From: Pseudomonadota bacterium
GTDB taxonomy: Bacteria > Pseudomonadota > Alphaproteobacteria > Azospirillales > Azospirillaceae
DNA length: 15,936 nt
NCBI GenBank assembly: GCA_023413605.1
Contig: JAEZPL010000194.1
Span: 1 to 15,936 of the forward strand
Direction: 5' to 3'
The notes beneath the pieces were generated by a model. It did no database searches and was not told the origin of the DNA. It was given only the letters and a program-made list of their open reading frames with translations. This document shows, in pieces, positions 7,426 through 14,618 of this stretch; the stretch's first letter is position 1; each line of letters starts with the position of its first letter. The translations under genes and the position numbers were made by a program.

Positions 7426-7452
7426 CGCCCGGAAAGCCCTGATCTCCGGGCG
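7426..7452. other. Hairpin in the porin-lipoprotein intergenic region
   Basis: CGCCCGGA (7426-7433) pairs with TCCGGGCG (7445-7452) around an 11-base loop. It lies about 70 bases downstream of the porin stop on the - strand. No T-run follows on either strand, so it is not a standard intrinsic terminator, but it could stabilise the 3' end of the porin transcript. The rest of 7285-7522 is noncoding and more AT-rich than its neighbours. Confidence 0.4.
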
Positions 7453-7522
7453 GATTCGTCATCGTTGCGCGCCAAAGCGCCTGGATTTAAGCTTCGGACC
7501 GGCGGAAACAGCGCGGCTGCGC

Positions 7523-8350
7523 TTAAAACAGCACCCGCGTGCCCACGCGCAGCATCGTGCTGCTCGACGGGCCGCCGTCGTAGGTCATGGTGCCGAGGTC
7601 GGCGGTCAGGCTGACCTGCGGGTTCATGCGGTAGCGCATCCCCGTGGACCAGGCCTCCTGCGGCGCGTCATCACCCAACTGCGTGTGGGCCAACCGGCCG
7701 TTGAAGCTCCAGCCGCCGATGGGCGTGATGCGGTCCAGGGTCAATCCGGCGTTGAAGGTGCGGCGGAACGGCCCCTCGTCCAGCATCTGCTCCCGATAGC
7801 CGGCGCCGACCGTCAGGCCGTTCAGGGCGACCTGTCCGCCGACCACCCAGGACTTCTTGGGCGAGCCGCGACCCTTCGTCACGCGCGCCTTGCCGCCGCC
7901 CGCCGACAGGCGGAACTTGGCCCGGCCGAACTTGCCCTCGTGGCGCACCACGCCTTCGACCAGATGGCGCGCCATGGGATCGGTGGTGCCCGCCTCCGAC
8001 CGCACCGGCGTGTAGCCCAGGCCGACCCGGAAGCCCGACAGACTCGGGGAGTAGTAGGTGGCGCGGGCGTCCGGCCCACCGAAGGCCCCGTCGTCCATGA
8101 ACAGGGGATCGGAGAACCACGGATCGCGCAGCGGGGTCGTTGCGACCATCCGCCGCGAAGGGCTTTCCGTCTGCCCGACCTCGATGGCGCCCCAGGTGCC
8201 GAGGTCGAAGGCCTTTTTCCCGAATGTCGCGGATTGGATCGTGCCTTCGTCCGCGTGGGCGAGGACGTCGGGCAGACCAGCCGCCTGCGCCGTGAACGGC
8301 GCCAGCGCGAGCAGAAGCGACAGGGGCAGGAAACTCCGTGTGCAAGCCAT
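7523..8350 (-). CDS. Porin-like outer-membrane beta-barrel protein
   Basis: The 275-residue product starts MACTRSFLPLSLLLALAP and has a typical signal peptide, with cleavage expected after AQA (residues 21-23). The mature part is rich in alternating strands. It contains ATYYSPSLSGFRVGLGYTP, the pattern of alphaproteobacterial Porin_4-type proteins, and ends in the strand TMLRVGTRVLF with a C-terminal Phe, the signal recognised by the BAM machinery. It is shorter than classical 16-stranded porins (~350-400 residues), so it may form a smaller barrel or be a reduced paralog. The start at ATG 8350 is chosen because the signal peptide begins there; the frame is open upstream to 8401. Its Shine-Dalgarno is weak. 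It is divergent from the antiporter gene over 217 bp. Solute specificity cannot be inferred. Confidence 0.8.
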   Translation of the reverse strand: MACTRSFLPLSLLLALAPFTAQAAGLPDVLAHADEGTIQSATFGKKAFDLGTWGAIEVGQTESPSRRMVATTPLRDPWFSDPLFMDDGAFGGPDARATYYSPSLSGFRVGLGYTPVRSEAGTTDPMARHLVEGVVRHEGKFGRAKFRLSAGGGKARVTKGRGSPKKSWVVGGQVALNGLTVGAGYREQMLDEGPFRRTFNAGLTLDRITPIGGWSFNGRLAHTQLGDDAPQEAWSTGMRYRMNPQVSLTADLGTMTYDGGPSSSTMLRVGTRVLF

Positions 8351-8441
8351 GGGGTTCCGTCTCGTTGCGCATGCCTGAGGCCGGACCGTACCAGCGGCCA
8401 TATTGCGCCGCGGGAGACATTTCTGGATTCATTTTGAGCTT

Positions 8442-8457
8442 AAAGAATCGATTCTTT
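8442..8457. promoter_or_regulatory. Perfect 16-bp palindrome, candidate operator
   Basis: AAAGAATCGATTCTTT is an uninterrupted perfect palindrome in the 217-bp gap between the divergent porin and antiporter genes. It lies 92 bp from the porin start and 111 bp from the antiporter start. It sits in the most AT-rich part of the gap. Such a site suits a dimeric regulator controlling one or both genes. It has no loop, so it is not a transcription terminator. Confidence 0.5.
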
Positions 8458-8567
8458 TTCCGCTCCGTGCCGTGCTCCATACCCCTGGCTACGTTGCACA
8501 GCAGCAGAAGAGTCGTCAAAATCGGTTGGTCCGCACCCCTGCGGTCCCCAACTCCGGCGCGAGGTCC

Positions 8568-10457
8568 ATGGAGGCAGCCAGCTACATCATCCTGATCGGA
8601 TCGTCGCTGCTGATCGTCAGCATCCTGACCAGCTATCTGGCGCTCAGGATCGGCACGCCGCTGCTGCTGATCTTCCTGGCGGTCGGCCTGCTGGCCGGCG
8701 AGGATGGCATCGGCGGAATCTCGTTCAACGATCCCGGCAACGCCTTCCTGATCGGCTCCATGGCGCTGGCGGTGATCCTGTTCGAAAGCGGGCTCGACAC
8801 AAAGCTGTCCAGCTACCGCGCGGCCGCCTGGCCGGCGCTCAGCCTCGCCACGTTCGGGGTGGCCATCACGACCGGGGTCATCGGCACGGCCGCGCATTAC
8901 CTGCTCGGCCTGCCCTGGGTGGAATCCCTGCTGGTCGGCGCGGTGGTCAGTTCCACGGACGCCGCCGCGGTCTTCTTCCTGCTGCGCGTCGGCGGCATCA
9001 CCATCCGCGACCGCGTCCGCTCCACGCTGGAGATCGAGTCCGGCAGCAACGACCCGACGGCCATCCTGCTGACCATCATGCTGGTGGAGGCCGCGGTCCA
9101 TGGCTGGGGCACACCGCTGGAACTCGGCGAATTCCTGGTGATGCAGATCGTGGAAGGAGCGGCGCTGGGCATCCTGGGCGGCGCCGCGCTGGCCGCATTC
9201 ATCAACCATGCGAAGCTCGAACCCGGCCTCAGCCCGGTGGTCACGCTGACCTTCGCGCTGTTTCTCTTCGCCGGAACGAACGTGCTGGGCGGCAGCGGTT
9301 TCCTCGCGGTCTATGTCGCCGGCCTCGTGGCCGGAAACGTGAAGCTGCGCGGGGCGGTGGACCTGAAACGATTCCATTCCGGCCTGACGTGGCTCAGCCA
9401 GATCGTCATGTTCGTGATGCTGGGCCTGCTCGCCACCCCACGGGAATTCGGCACCATCGCCCTGCCCGCGCTGGCGATTGCCTTCCTGCTGATCCTGGTG
9501 GCGCGCCCGTTGGCGGTGTGGCTGTGCCTGCTGCCCTTCCGCTTCACCGCGAACGAGACCACCTTCGTGGCCTGGGTCGGGTTGCGTGGCGCGGTGTCCA
9601 TGCTGCTGGCGCTGGTCCCGGTGTTGGGCGAGTTGCCCGGCGGCCAGATCATCTTCAACACCGCCTTCATCGTGGTGATCGTGTCGCTGCTGGTGCAGGG
9701 CTGGACGATCGGGCCGATGGCGCGCTGGCTGAAGCTGATCGTCCCGCCCCGGCGCGGGCCGGTGGAGCGTATGGAACTGGAACTGCCGGGCGAGGCCGAC
9801 CAGGAGCTTGTCGCCTACACTGTCCACGCCAAGAGCCCGGCGGCGCGCGGCCAGCGCCTGCCCCGCTTCGCACGCCCGTCGCTGGTCATCCGCGAAGGGC
9901 GGGTGGTGCCGCTGCACAAGGCCCGCACGCTCCAGGCCGGCGACATGGTCTACCTGTTCAGCCCACCCGAACAGCTTCCGCTGATCGACAAGCTGTTCGC
10001 CGGCAGCCGCGCGGTCGACCAGGACGATCGGGAATTCTACGGCGATCTGGTGCTGAGCCCCGACGCGACCGTGGAGCAGATCGCGGAGATGTACGGCCTG
10101 CCGCTGTCGCTTGCCAACGCGAACCTCACCCTGCGCGACCTGCTGCGCCACGAATTCGGCGGCGCGTGCGAACTGGGCGACCGCGTGCGCATGGGTGGAG
10201 TGGAGTTGATCGTCCGCGACATGGAGGACGGCCGGATCCTCTCGGTCGGGCTGGCGCTGGAACCGACGCCGGTCACGAAGCCGCGCGTCCCCCTGTTCCT
10301 GCGCCCGCGCCAGCTGTGGGAGCGGGTGATGTCTCTGTGGTCGCGCCTGTCCTTCCGGCGCTGGCAGCGCCGCGAGCACCGGCGCGAGCGGCTGCCAGCC
10401 CCGCCGCACCGATCCGCGCCGGCTGAAGAAAAGGAGCCGGAACGACAGGAAAGCTGA
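8568..10457 (+). CDS. nhaP2: NhaP2-type potassium(cation)/proton antiporter
   Basis: This 629-residue inner-membrane protein has about 12 hydrophobic helices over residues 1-395. It resembles E. coli NhaP2 (CvrA) in RIGTPLLLIFLAVGLLAGEDG.GG (27-50), SSTDAAAVFFLL (128-139), STLEIESGSNDP (152-163) and GLRGAVS (338-344). The Asn161-Asp162 pair is the ion/proton site of CPA1 antiporters. A soluble TrkA-C (RCK-C) domain follows at about 400-480, then a CorC/HlyC-type domain at about 488-566; both are regulatory parts of the NhaP2 architecture. A basic tail rich in Arg and Glu (578-629) is an extension beyond E. coli NhaP2. The start is ATG 8568, which aligns with the family N-terminus; GAGG is close upstream but only three bases away. 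Its role is K+ (or Na+) efflux in exchange for protons under osmotic or pH stress. Confidence 0.92.
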   Translation: MEAASYIILIGSSLLIVSILTSYLALRIGTPLLLIFLAVGLLAGEDGIGGISFNDPGNAFLIGSMALAVILFESGLDTKLSSYRAAAWPALSLATFGVAITTGVIGTAAHYLLGLPWVESLLVGAVVSSTDAAAVFFLLRVGGITIRDRVRSTLEIESGSNDPTAILLTIMLVEAAVHGWGTPLELGEFLVMQIVEGAALGILGGAALAAFINHAKLEPGLSPVVTLTFALFLFAGTNVLGGSGFLAVYVAGLVAGNVKLRGAVDLKRFHSGLTWLSQIVMFVMLGLLATPREFGTIALPALAIAFLLILVARPLAVWLCLLPFRFTANETTFVAWVGLRGAVSMLLALVPVLGELPGGQIIFNTAFIVVIVSLLVQGWTIGPMARWLKLIVPPRRGPVERMELELPGEADQELVAYTVHAKSPAARGQRLPRFARPSLVIREGRVVPLHKARTLQAGDMVYLFSPPEQLPLIDKLFAGSRAVDQDDREFYGDLVLSPDATVEQIAEMYGLPLSLANANLTLRDLLRHEFGGACELGDRVRMGGVELIVRDMEDGRILSVGLALEPTPVTKPRVPLFLRPRQLWERVMSLWSRLSFRRWQRREHRRERLPAPPHRSAPAEEKEPERQES

Positions 10458-10565
10458 GCAACCCTGCCATGCCCTCCTGTGCGGCTCCACCACCTGTGAT
10501 CATTATGGCCCATTGATCCGCCTCAATTCCCGGATTCAGCGGTGGGCGTACAAGTCCCCCATGTT

Positions 10566-10586
10566 CGGCGCCCGCCGCGGGCGCCG
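10566..10586 (+). other. GC hairpin just upstream of the small unknown gene
   Basis: CGGCGCCCG (10566-10574) pairs perfectly with CGGGCGCCG (10578-10586) around a three-base loop. It ends nine bases before the GAGGAG ribosome site of the next gene. No U-run follows, so it is not a canonical terminator of the antiporter gene. It could be a 5'-leader structure or a 3' processing stem. Confidence 0.45.
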
Positions 10587-10609
10587 CCGTTTCCGAGGAG
10601 AAGGCGGGC

Positions 10610-10849
10610 ATGAGCCAATCGGACGACGACCGGGTCTACGCGGACCAGATGTTCGACGAATTCTATGGGGATCGCGCCGCGACGCTGACACCGCAGCGGC
10701 TGAGCGCCGCGCGCGATCTGTTCAGCGACATCATGTGGCATGAGGGGATCGAGGCGCTGACTCCGGCGCGCCTGGACTCGATTCTGGATTATACGGCCCT
10801 GGAATGCACGGCGGAGTTCTTGGCCGAGCATATGTCCGACGCCGCGTAA
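10610..10849 (+). CDS. Small acidic protein of unknown function, 79 aa
   Basis: I do not recognise this protein. It starts MSQSDDDRVYADQMFDEFYGD and is strongly acidic. It continues with a predicted helical part (LTPQRLSAARDLFSDIMWHEGIEAL, then TPARLDSILDYTALECTAEFLAEHM). There is no signal peptide, membrane segment or known motif. The ATG at 10610 follows GAGGAG (10595-10600) by nine bases, a good ribosome site, which with the codon pattern supports a real gene. It is convergent with the GGDEF-EAL gene across 33 bp and lies 152 bp after the antiporter gene. A small all-helical adaptor or regulator is possible but unproven. Confidence 0.7.
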   Translation: MSQSDDDRVYADQMFDEFYGDRAATLTPQRLSAARDLFSDIMWHEGIEALTPARLDSILDYTALECTAEFLAEHMSDAA

Positions 10850-10860
10850 CCGTTTACGCG
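10843..10860. terminator. Short inverted repeat between convergent genes
   Basis: CGCGTAA (10843-10849, including the stop codon of the small gene) pairs with TTACGCG (10854-10860) around a four-base loop. It lies in the 33-bp gap to the convergent GGDEF-EAL gene. A seven-bp stem without a T-run makes it only a weak terminator candidate. Confidence 0.3.
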
Positions 10861-10882
10861 CTTTGGTGGCGGCGTCGCGCCG

Positions 10883-13015
10883 TCACGCCGGGGCCAGTTG
10901 CTTGCGCACCATCTCCGAAAGGGCTTCCGGCGCCATCGGCCGGCCGAACAGGTAGCCCTGAAGCAGATCGCAGCCGATCGACACCAGAAATTCCTGCTGC
11001 TCGTGGGTTTCCACGCCCTCCGCCACCGTGACGAGGCCGAGGCCGTGCGCCATGCCGACCGCGGCGCGGACCAGCGCCCCGTTCTTGGTGTTTTCCGGCA
11101 CGTCGATGACAAAGGCGCGGTCGATCTTCAGCTTGGAGACGGGCAGCTGCTGCACGTAGCTGAGCGACGAGTAACCGGAACCGAAATCGTCGATGGCCAC
11201 CTGAACGTCGATGGCAGCCAAATCCGTCAGGGTGCGCACGGCGGCTTTCAGGTCGCGGACCGCGGCCTGTTCCGTGATCTCCAGCCCAAGCCGCCGGCGC
11301 AACGACGGCTGCTGCCCAAGCAGCTCCTCCAGCCGGCTGGTCAGGTTGCCGCGCAGGAACTGCTGACCGGAGATGTTGATGAACACCCGGTCGGGCAGGA
11401 CGCCCTCTCCGTCCCACGCCATCATCTGCCGAACGACGGTGGACAGAACCCAGTCGGTGATGGAGACGATCAGGCCGCTTTCCTCGGCCACCGGGATGAA
11501 CTCGCCCGGCGACACCGGCCCCAACGTGTGGTGGGTCCAGCGCAGCAGCGCCTCCGCGCTGACCACGCGCCCGGACCGCGCGTCCACGATGGGCTGGTAA
11601 ACCATGTGCAGCTCGTTCCGCTCGATGGCGTGGGCGAGGTGCATGGTCAGGAACATGCGCCGCGTCGCGGCGGCGGCCATTTCCGGCGTGTAGAAACAGA
11701 CGGCGTTGCCGCCGTCGTGCTGCGCGGCCTGGAGAGCCAGCTTGGCCTTGGCGTTCAGCTCTTCCAGCGTGCGGACGTCTCCGTCCTGCACGGCAGCGCC
11801 GATGGACAGGCGCAGCCGCACCCAATGGCGGTCGGCGTAGATTGAGGCCGTGAGGCGGTCGTGCAGCAAATCCGCAAGCGTCTGCGCGTGATCCGCATCG
11901 TTAACCCGCGACAGGGCGGCGAACTCGTCGGCGGCGATGCGGCAGACGTAGGTCTGCTGCGGCAGCACCTCCGTCACGCGGCTGACCATGGCCTTCAGCG
12001 CCGCGTCGCCGACGTGGAATCCGAAGGCCTCGTTGATGTCGCTGAACTGGTCCACGTCCAGCGCGTAGAGCGCGTAAAGCCCATCCCCTTTGCCGGATGC
12101 GTGGGCCAGCACGGCTTCGCACTCCTCAAGAAAGGCGGTGCGGGTCAGCACGCCGGTCAGCGGATCGTGCCGCGCCAGGTAGGAGGCGCGCTGTTCCGCC
12201 GCCAAGCGGTCGGAGATGTCCCGGATGATGCCGACGAAGGTGACGTCCCCGCCCAGCCGCGCCTGCCCCACGCTGATGTGGATCGGAAAGACGGTGCCGT
12301 CTTTCCGCTTGCCCAGCGCGTCGCGGCCGATTCCGATGATCTTCGCGCGGTCGGTTTCCAGGTAGGTGTGGACGTATTTGTCGTGGTCGCGGGAGAAAGG
12401 CGACGGCATCAGGACGGACACGTTCCGCCCGATCAGTTCCGCCTCCTCATAGCCGAACTGGGTGCAGCAGGACCGGTTGATGGTGCGGATGATGCCGCCG
12501 CGGTCGGCCACGACCACGCCATCGACCGCCGCGTCCAGGATCGTCGCGACGAACGGGTCGCGGCTCATGACGAATTCCGCGATGCGCTGCGGGTCGGTCA
12601 CATCCTGAAAGACGCCAAGGAAGCCGTTGAGCGCCCCGTCACCGTCCCGATGCGCCACGACACATCCGCAGAGCAGCGCACGGGTGCCGTCCGGACGTTC
12701 CGCCTCGCAATCGACCGGCGCCGCCGCGCCCGAGCGCGCGGCCTGTTCCAGCGCCTGCTGGACGGCGCGCGCGACGGCGTGGTTCAGGTCGGACAAACGC
12801 CGCCCGACCAGCGCTGCCGGCGTGCTCTTCATGAGAATGGCAAATCGCTCATCCACATGCACGCAATGGTGATCGCGGTCGACGTAGATCAGGACAAAGG
12901 CCGCGTGATCGAGGAAGCTGGCCGCCAGCGACGCCAAAAATTCCGGCGCGCGCGGCAGCGCCAGCGCCAGCGAGCGGTCGAAATCCTGTTGCTGTGCCGG
13001 AGGCTCGTTCGACAA
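10883..13015 (-). CDS. PAS-PAS(heme, FixL-like)-GGDEF-EAL c-di-GMP phosphodiesterase
   Basis: This is a 710-residue soluble sensor-effector. PAS 1 spans about 30-140. PAS 2 (about 155-270) resembles FixL: FGY..AELIGRNVSVLMPSPFSR, HDKY with His211, then KIIGIGR with Arg231. In BjFixL, as I recall it, the heme ligand His200 and distal Arg220 have the same 20-residue spacing. The GGDEF domain (about 280-445) has RIAADEF in place of RxGGDEF (AADEF 361-365), so cyclase activity is doubtful. The EAL domain (about 455-705) keeps EALLRW (488-493), NIS (547-549), EITE (579-582), DDFGSGYSSL (609-618), KLKID (628-632) and AEGVET (665-670), consistent with hydrolysis of c-di-GMP to pGpG. The start is TTG at 13015: an in-frame stop lies just upstream, the next Met is residue 62 inside PAS 1, and GAGAAG lies about ten bases upstream. 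Confidence 0.93.
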   Translation of the reverse strand: MSNEPPAQQQDFDRSLALALPRAPEFLASLAASFLDHAAFVLIYVDRDHHCVHVDERFAILMKSTPAALVGRRLSDLNHAVARAVQQALEQAARSGAAAPVDCEAERPDGTRALLCGCVVAHRDGDGALNGFLGVFQDVTDPQRIAEFVMSRDPFVATILDAAVDGVVVADRGGIIRTINRSCCTQFGYEEAELIGRNVSVLMPSPFSRDHDKYVHTYLETDRAKIIGIGRDALGKRKDGTVFPIHISVGQARLGGDVTFVGIIRDISDRLAAEQRASYLARHDPLTGVLTRTAFLEECEAVLAHASGKGDGLYALYALDVDQFSDINEAFGFHVGDAALKAMVSRVTEVLPQQTYVCRIAADEFAALSRVNDADHAQTLADLLHDRLTASIYADRHWVRLRLSIGAAVQDGDVRTLEELNAKAKLALQAAQHDGGNAVCFYTPEMAAAATRRMFLTMHLAHAIERNELHMVYQPIVDARSGRVVSAEALLRWTHHTLGPVSPGEFIPVAEESGLIVSITDWVLSTVVRQMMAWDGEGVLPDRVFINISGQQFLRGNLTSRLEELLGQQPSLRRRLGLEITEQAAVRDLKAAVRTLTDLAAIDVQVAIDDFGSGYSSLSYVQQLPVSKLKIDRAFVIDVPENTKNGALVRAAVGMAHGLGLVTVAEGVETHEQQEFLVSIGCDLLQGYLFGRPMAPEALSEMVRKQLAPA

Positions 13016-13082
13016 AACCGTACCCGCTTCTCAAGACGTCGCTGGGATAAGACTGTACCAAATGCCCTGCCATCCAGTTGTC

Positions 13083-13111
13083 ATTATCTTCATTCACAAA
13101 CCGTTTTCCAA
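13083..13111 (-). promoter_or_regulatory. Sigma70-like promoter for the GGDEF-EAL gene
   Basis: On the - strand, TTGGAA (13106-13111) and GATAAT (13083-13088) are separated by 17 bases. Transcription would start near 13076 and give a leader of about 60 bases before the TTG at 13015. The element lies in an AT-rich gap. Confidence 0.5.
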
Positions 13112-13126
13112 CGATTTGGGAAAGAT

Positions 13127-13141
13127 CCGCATATATTGCGG
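13127..13141. promoter_or_regulatory. Inverted repeat upstream of the GGDEF-EAL promoter
   Basis: Arms CCGCA (13127-13131) and TGCGG (13137-13141) flank the AT spacer TATAT. The site is positioned like an activator site, with its near edge 16 bp upstream of the candidate -35. The short arms make chance occurrence possible. Confidence 0.3.
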
Positions 13142-13347
13142 TGATATCGACACCCAACCGCTCAACCAAAACGCGGAAGGACGAATGGCTCAGGGCCGGA
13201 GCAGAAGCACCCAACCAAAGTCGTAATCTCTTTGGTATAGACGAGCCATCGGAGTGGATCAACCCACCGAAACCGTTTGTCACGCCGCTGGGCGGGGCGC
13301 AACGTCTGGGGGACGGCATGCTTACGGGGCCGCGGGGGCCCGGCCGC

Positions 13348-14220
13348 TCAGGCTTCGGCGGCCAGGGCCAGCACGCGTTGGGCGACCTTCTGGAATGCCC
13401 GTTCCTCGATCTGGCGGATCCGCTCGCGGCTGACGCCGTACACGGCGGCCAAATCCTCCAGCGTCTTTGGCGCCGGGCTGAGCCGCCGCTCCATGAGGAT
13501 CGTTCGCTCACGCTCGTTCAACACGTCCATCGCCTTGTGCAGCATCGCCCGCCGATGGTCCGCCTCGCTGCGTTCCAGCAGGGCATCCTCGACGGTCGGG
13601 CGCTCGTCCGGCAACAGATCCTGCGCCTCGGTCAGGCCGCCGTCCGAGAGTGGGACGTTCAAGGACGACACCGGTTGGACGAAGCGCCGGTTGACTTCGA
13701 CGACGTCCGATTCCGGCACGTCCAGTTCCGCGGCGATGCGGCTGACGCTTTCGGGCTTCAGGTCGCCGTTGCCGAACTCCCCCAGTTTCCGCTTCAGGCG
13801 GGACAGGCCGAAGAACAGCTTTTTGTGGGCGCTCGTTGTGCCAAGCTTCACGAGGCTCCAGGAGCGCAGGATGTATTCCTGGATCGACGCCTTGATCCAC
13901 CACATCGCGTAGGTGGACAGGCGGAAGCCTCGGTCCGGCTCGAACTTGCGGACGGCCGTCATCAGGCCGATGTTGCCCTCCCCGATCAGGTCGGACAGGG
14001 GCAGGCCATAGCCGCGGAATCCGGTGGCGATTTTCACGACCAGCCGCAAATGGCTGGTGACCAGCTTGCGGGCCGCCTCCATGTCGCCATGCTGGCGCCA
14101 TGCGTTGGCCAGCACATACTCCTCCTCCGCCCCCAGCACGGGGAAACGGTGAACCTGTTCGATGTATCGGGACAGGGACTCGCCGGACAGCGGCGCGGAC
14201 AGCGCAAGAGCGGTGCTCAT
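13348..14220 (-). CDS. rpoH: RNA polymerase sigma factor RpoH (sigma32 family)
   Basis: This 290-residue protein is a sigma70-class factor without region 1.1. Region 2 spans about 50-125, including DLIGEGNIGLMTAVRKFEP (77-95) and RLSTYAMWWIKASIQEYI (100-117), the -10 recognition and melting helices. HKKLFFGLSRLK (132-143) is the RpoH box, characteristic of heat-shock sigma factors. Region 4.2 carries the -35 helix-turn-helix TLEDLAAVYGVSRERIRQIE (253-272). The start ATG at 14220 follows TGAGGA (14227-14232) by six bases. Alphaproteobacteria, Azospirillum in particular, often carry several rpoH copies with different stress roles, so this may be one of a set. It directs transcription of chaperone, protease and stress genes. 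The next gene on this strand is the c-di-GMP enzyme, but 332 bp and a separate promoter argue against an operon. Confidence 0.95.
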   Translation of the reverse strand: MSTALALSAPLSGESLSRYIEQVHRFPVLGAEEEYVLANAWRQHGDMEAARKLVTSHLRLVVKIATGFRGYGLPLSDLIGEGNIGLMTAVRKFEPDRGFRLSTYAMWWIKASIQEYILRSWSLVKLGTTSAHKKLFFGLSRLKRKLGEFGNGDLKPESVSRIAAELDVPESDVVEVNRRFVQPVSSLNVPLSDGGLTEAQDLLPDERPTVEDALLERSEADHRRAMLHKAMDVLNERERTILMERRLSPAPKTLEDLAAVYGVSRERIRQIEERAFQKVAQRVLALAAEA

Positions 14221-14302
14221 GTCACATCCTCATGCAAGCGATATGACTCAGGACCGGCCCCCGTCATGGGCAACCGGCGCCTCCGATTGCGAAGGCAACC
14301 AC

Positions 14303-14330
14303 AGTTTACGCGCAGGAATGCCCAAGTCAA
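14303..14330 (-). promoter_or_regulatory. Sigma70-like promoter for rpoH
   Basis: On the - strand, TTGACT (14325-14330) and TAAACT (14303-14308) are 16 bases apart. The start of transcription would be near 14296, leaving a leader of about 75 bases before the ATG at 14220. This is the best -35/-10 pair in the rpoH upstream region. Confidence 0.55.
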
Positions 14331-14473
14331 CGCCTTGAAGTTCGGCACCGGGACCGTCGAACGTTCTGGAAGGACTGCATTGCGGCGAAGGACATGAGGG
14401 CCGCGGCATGCGCTCGGGCTGCCGTGGACGGGATGAAGGTATCGAGGCGGAAGTGTCGGGGGCACCGCTGCCC

Positions 14474-14502
14474 TTGCCTGAGTGCTGCGGTGACGTTAAT
14501 AC
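14474..14502 (+). promoter_or_regulatory. Sigma70-like promoter for the receiver gene
   Basis: TTGCCT (14474-14479) and TAATAC (14497-14502) are separated by 17 bases in the one AT-rich spot of the region. Transcription from about 14509 would give an unusually long leader of about 140 bases. Confidence 0.45.
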
Positions 14503-14587
14503 TAATGAAGTTGCGCATCACCATGACGGCAAGTGGGACAGTAATCAACTCCCCGAGAGGGCGTCATCGGCGGTGGAACAGTGGAAT

Positions 14588-14618
14588 CTGCGGAAACTCG
14601 TCGTCGACAGTTCCGCAG
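14588..14618 (+). other. Inverted repeat in the leader of the receiver gene
   Basis: CTGCGGAA (14588-14595) pairs with TTCCGCAG (14611-14618) around a 15-base loop. It lies 33 bases before the receiver start codon and downstream of the candidate promoter, so it would be a stem in the mRNA leader. It could equally be a protein-binding site in DNA. Confidence 0.4.

Larger units (their letters stand above)
13016..13347. other. 332-bp AT-rich intergenic region between rpoH and the GGDEF-EAL gene
   Basis: No gene with a credible start is seen here. The region is clearly lower in GC than its neighbours. It contains the promoter described at 13083-13111 and, 16 bases upstream of its -35, an inverted repeat CCGCA-TATAT-TGCGG (13127-13141). 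Near the rpoH end is a GC-rich palindromic patch (about 13328-13346) without a T-run, which may mark the rpoH 3' end. One - strand frame stays open across the whole gap but uses AT-rich third positions unlike the genes around it. Confidence 0.55.

Noticed and set aside
7287..7475. 62-codon - strand frame just upstream of the small lipoprotein
   Set aside because: It has no ribosome site, no recognisable motif, and it overlaps the lipoprotein's Shine-Dalgarno. I treat it as noncoding leader.
7510..7523. Small hairpin AGCGC-GGCT-GCGCT at the porin stop as a terminator
   Set aside because: It has only five pairs, overlaps the stop codon and has no clear T-run on the - strand.
7671..10493. 940-codon - strand open frame across the antiporter and porin
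   Set aside because: It runs antisense to a clear NhaP2-type gene and out of frame with the porin; its composition is typical of the complement of a GC-rich gene.
11861..13144. + strand open frame opposite the GGDEF-EAL gene
   Set aside because: It is a shadow of a gene with PAS and EAL motifs on the - strand.
14575..14602. GGAAC followed by CGTC as a general-stress (EcfG) promoter for the receiver gene
   Set aside because: The spacing is 19 bases and the second half is CGTC rather than CGTT; the sigma70-like pair upstream fits better.
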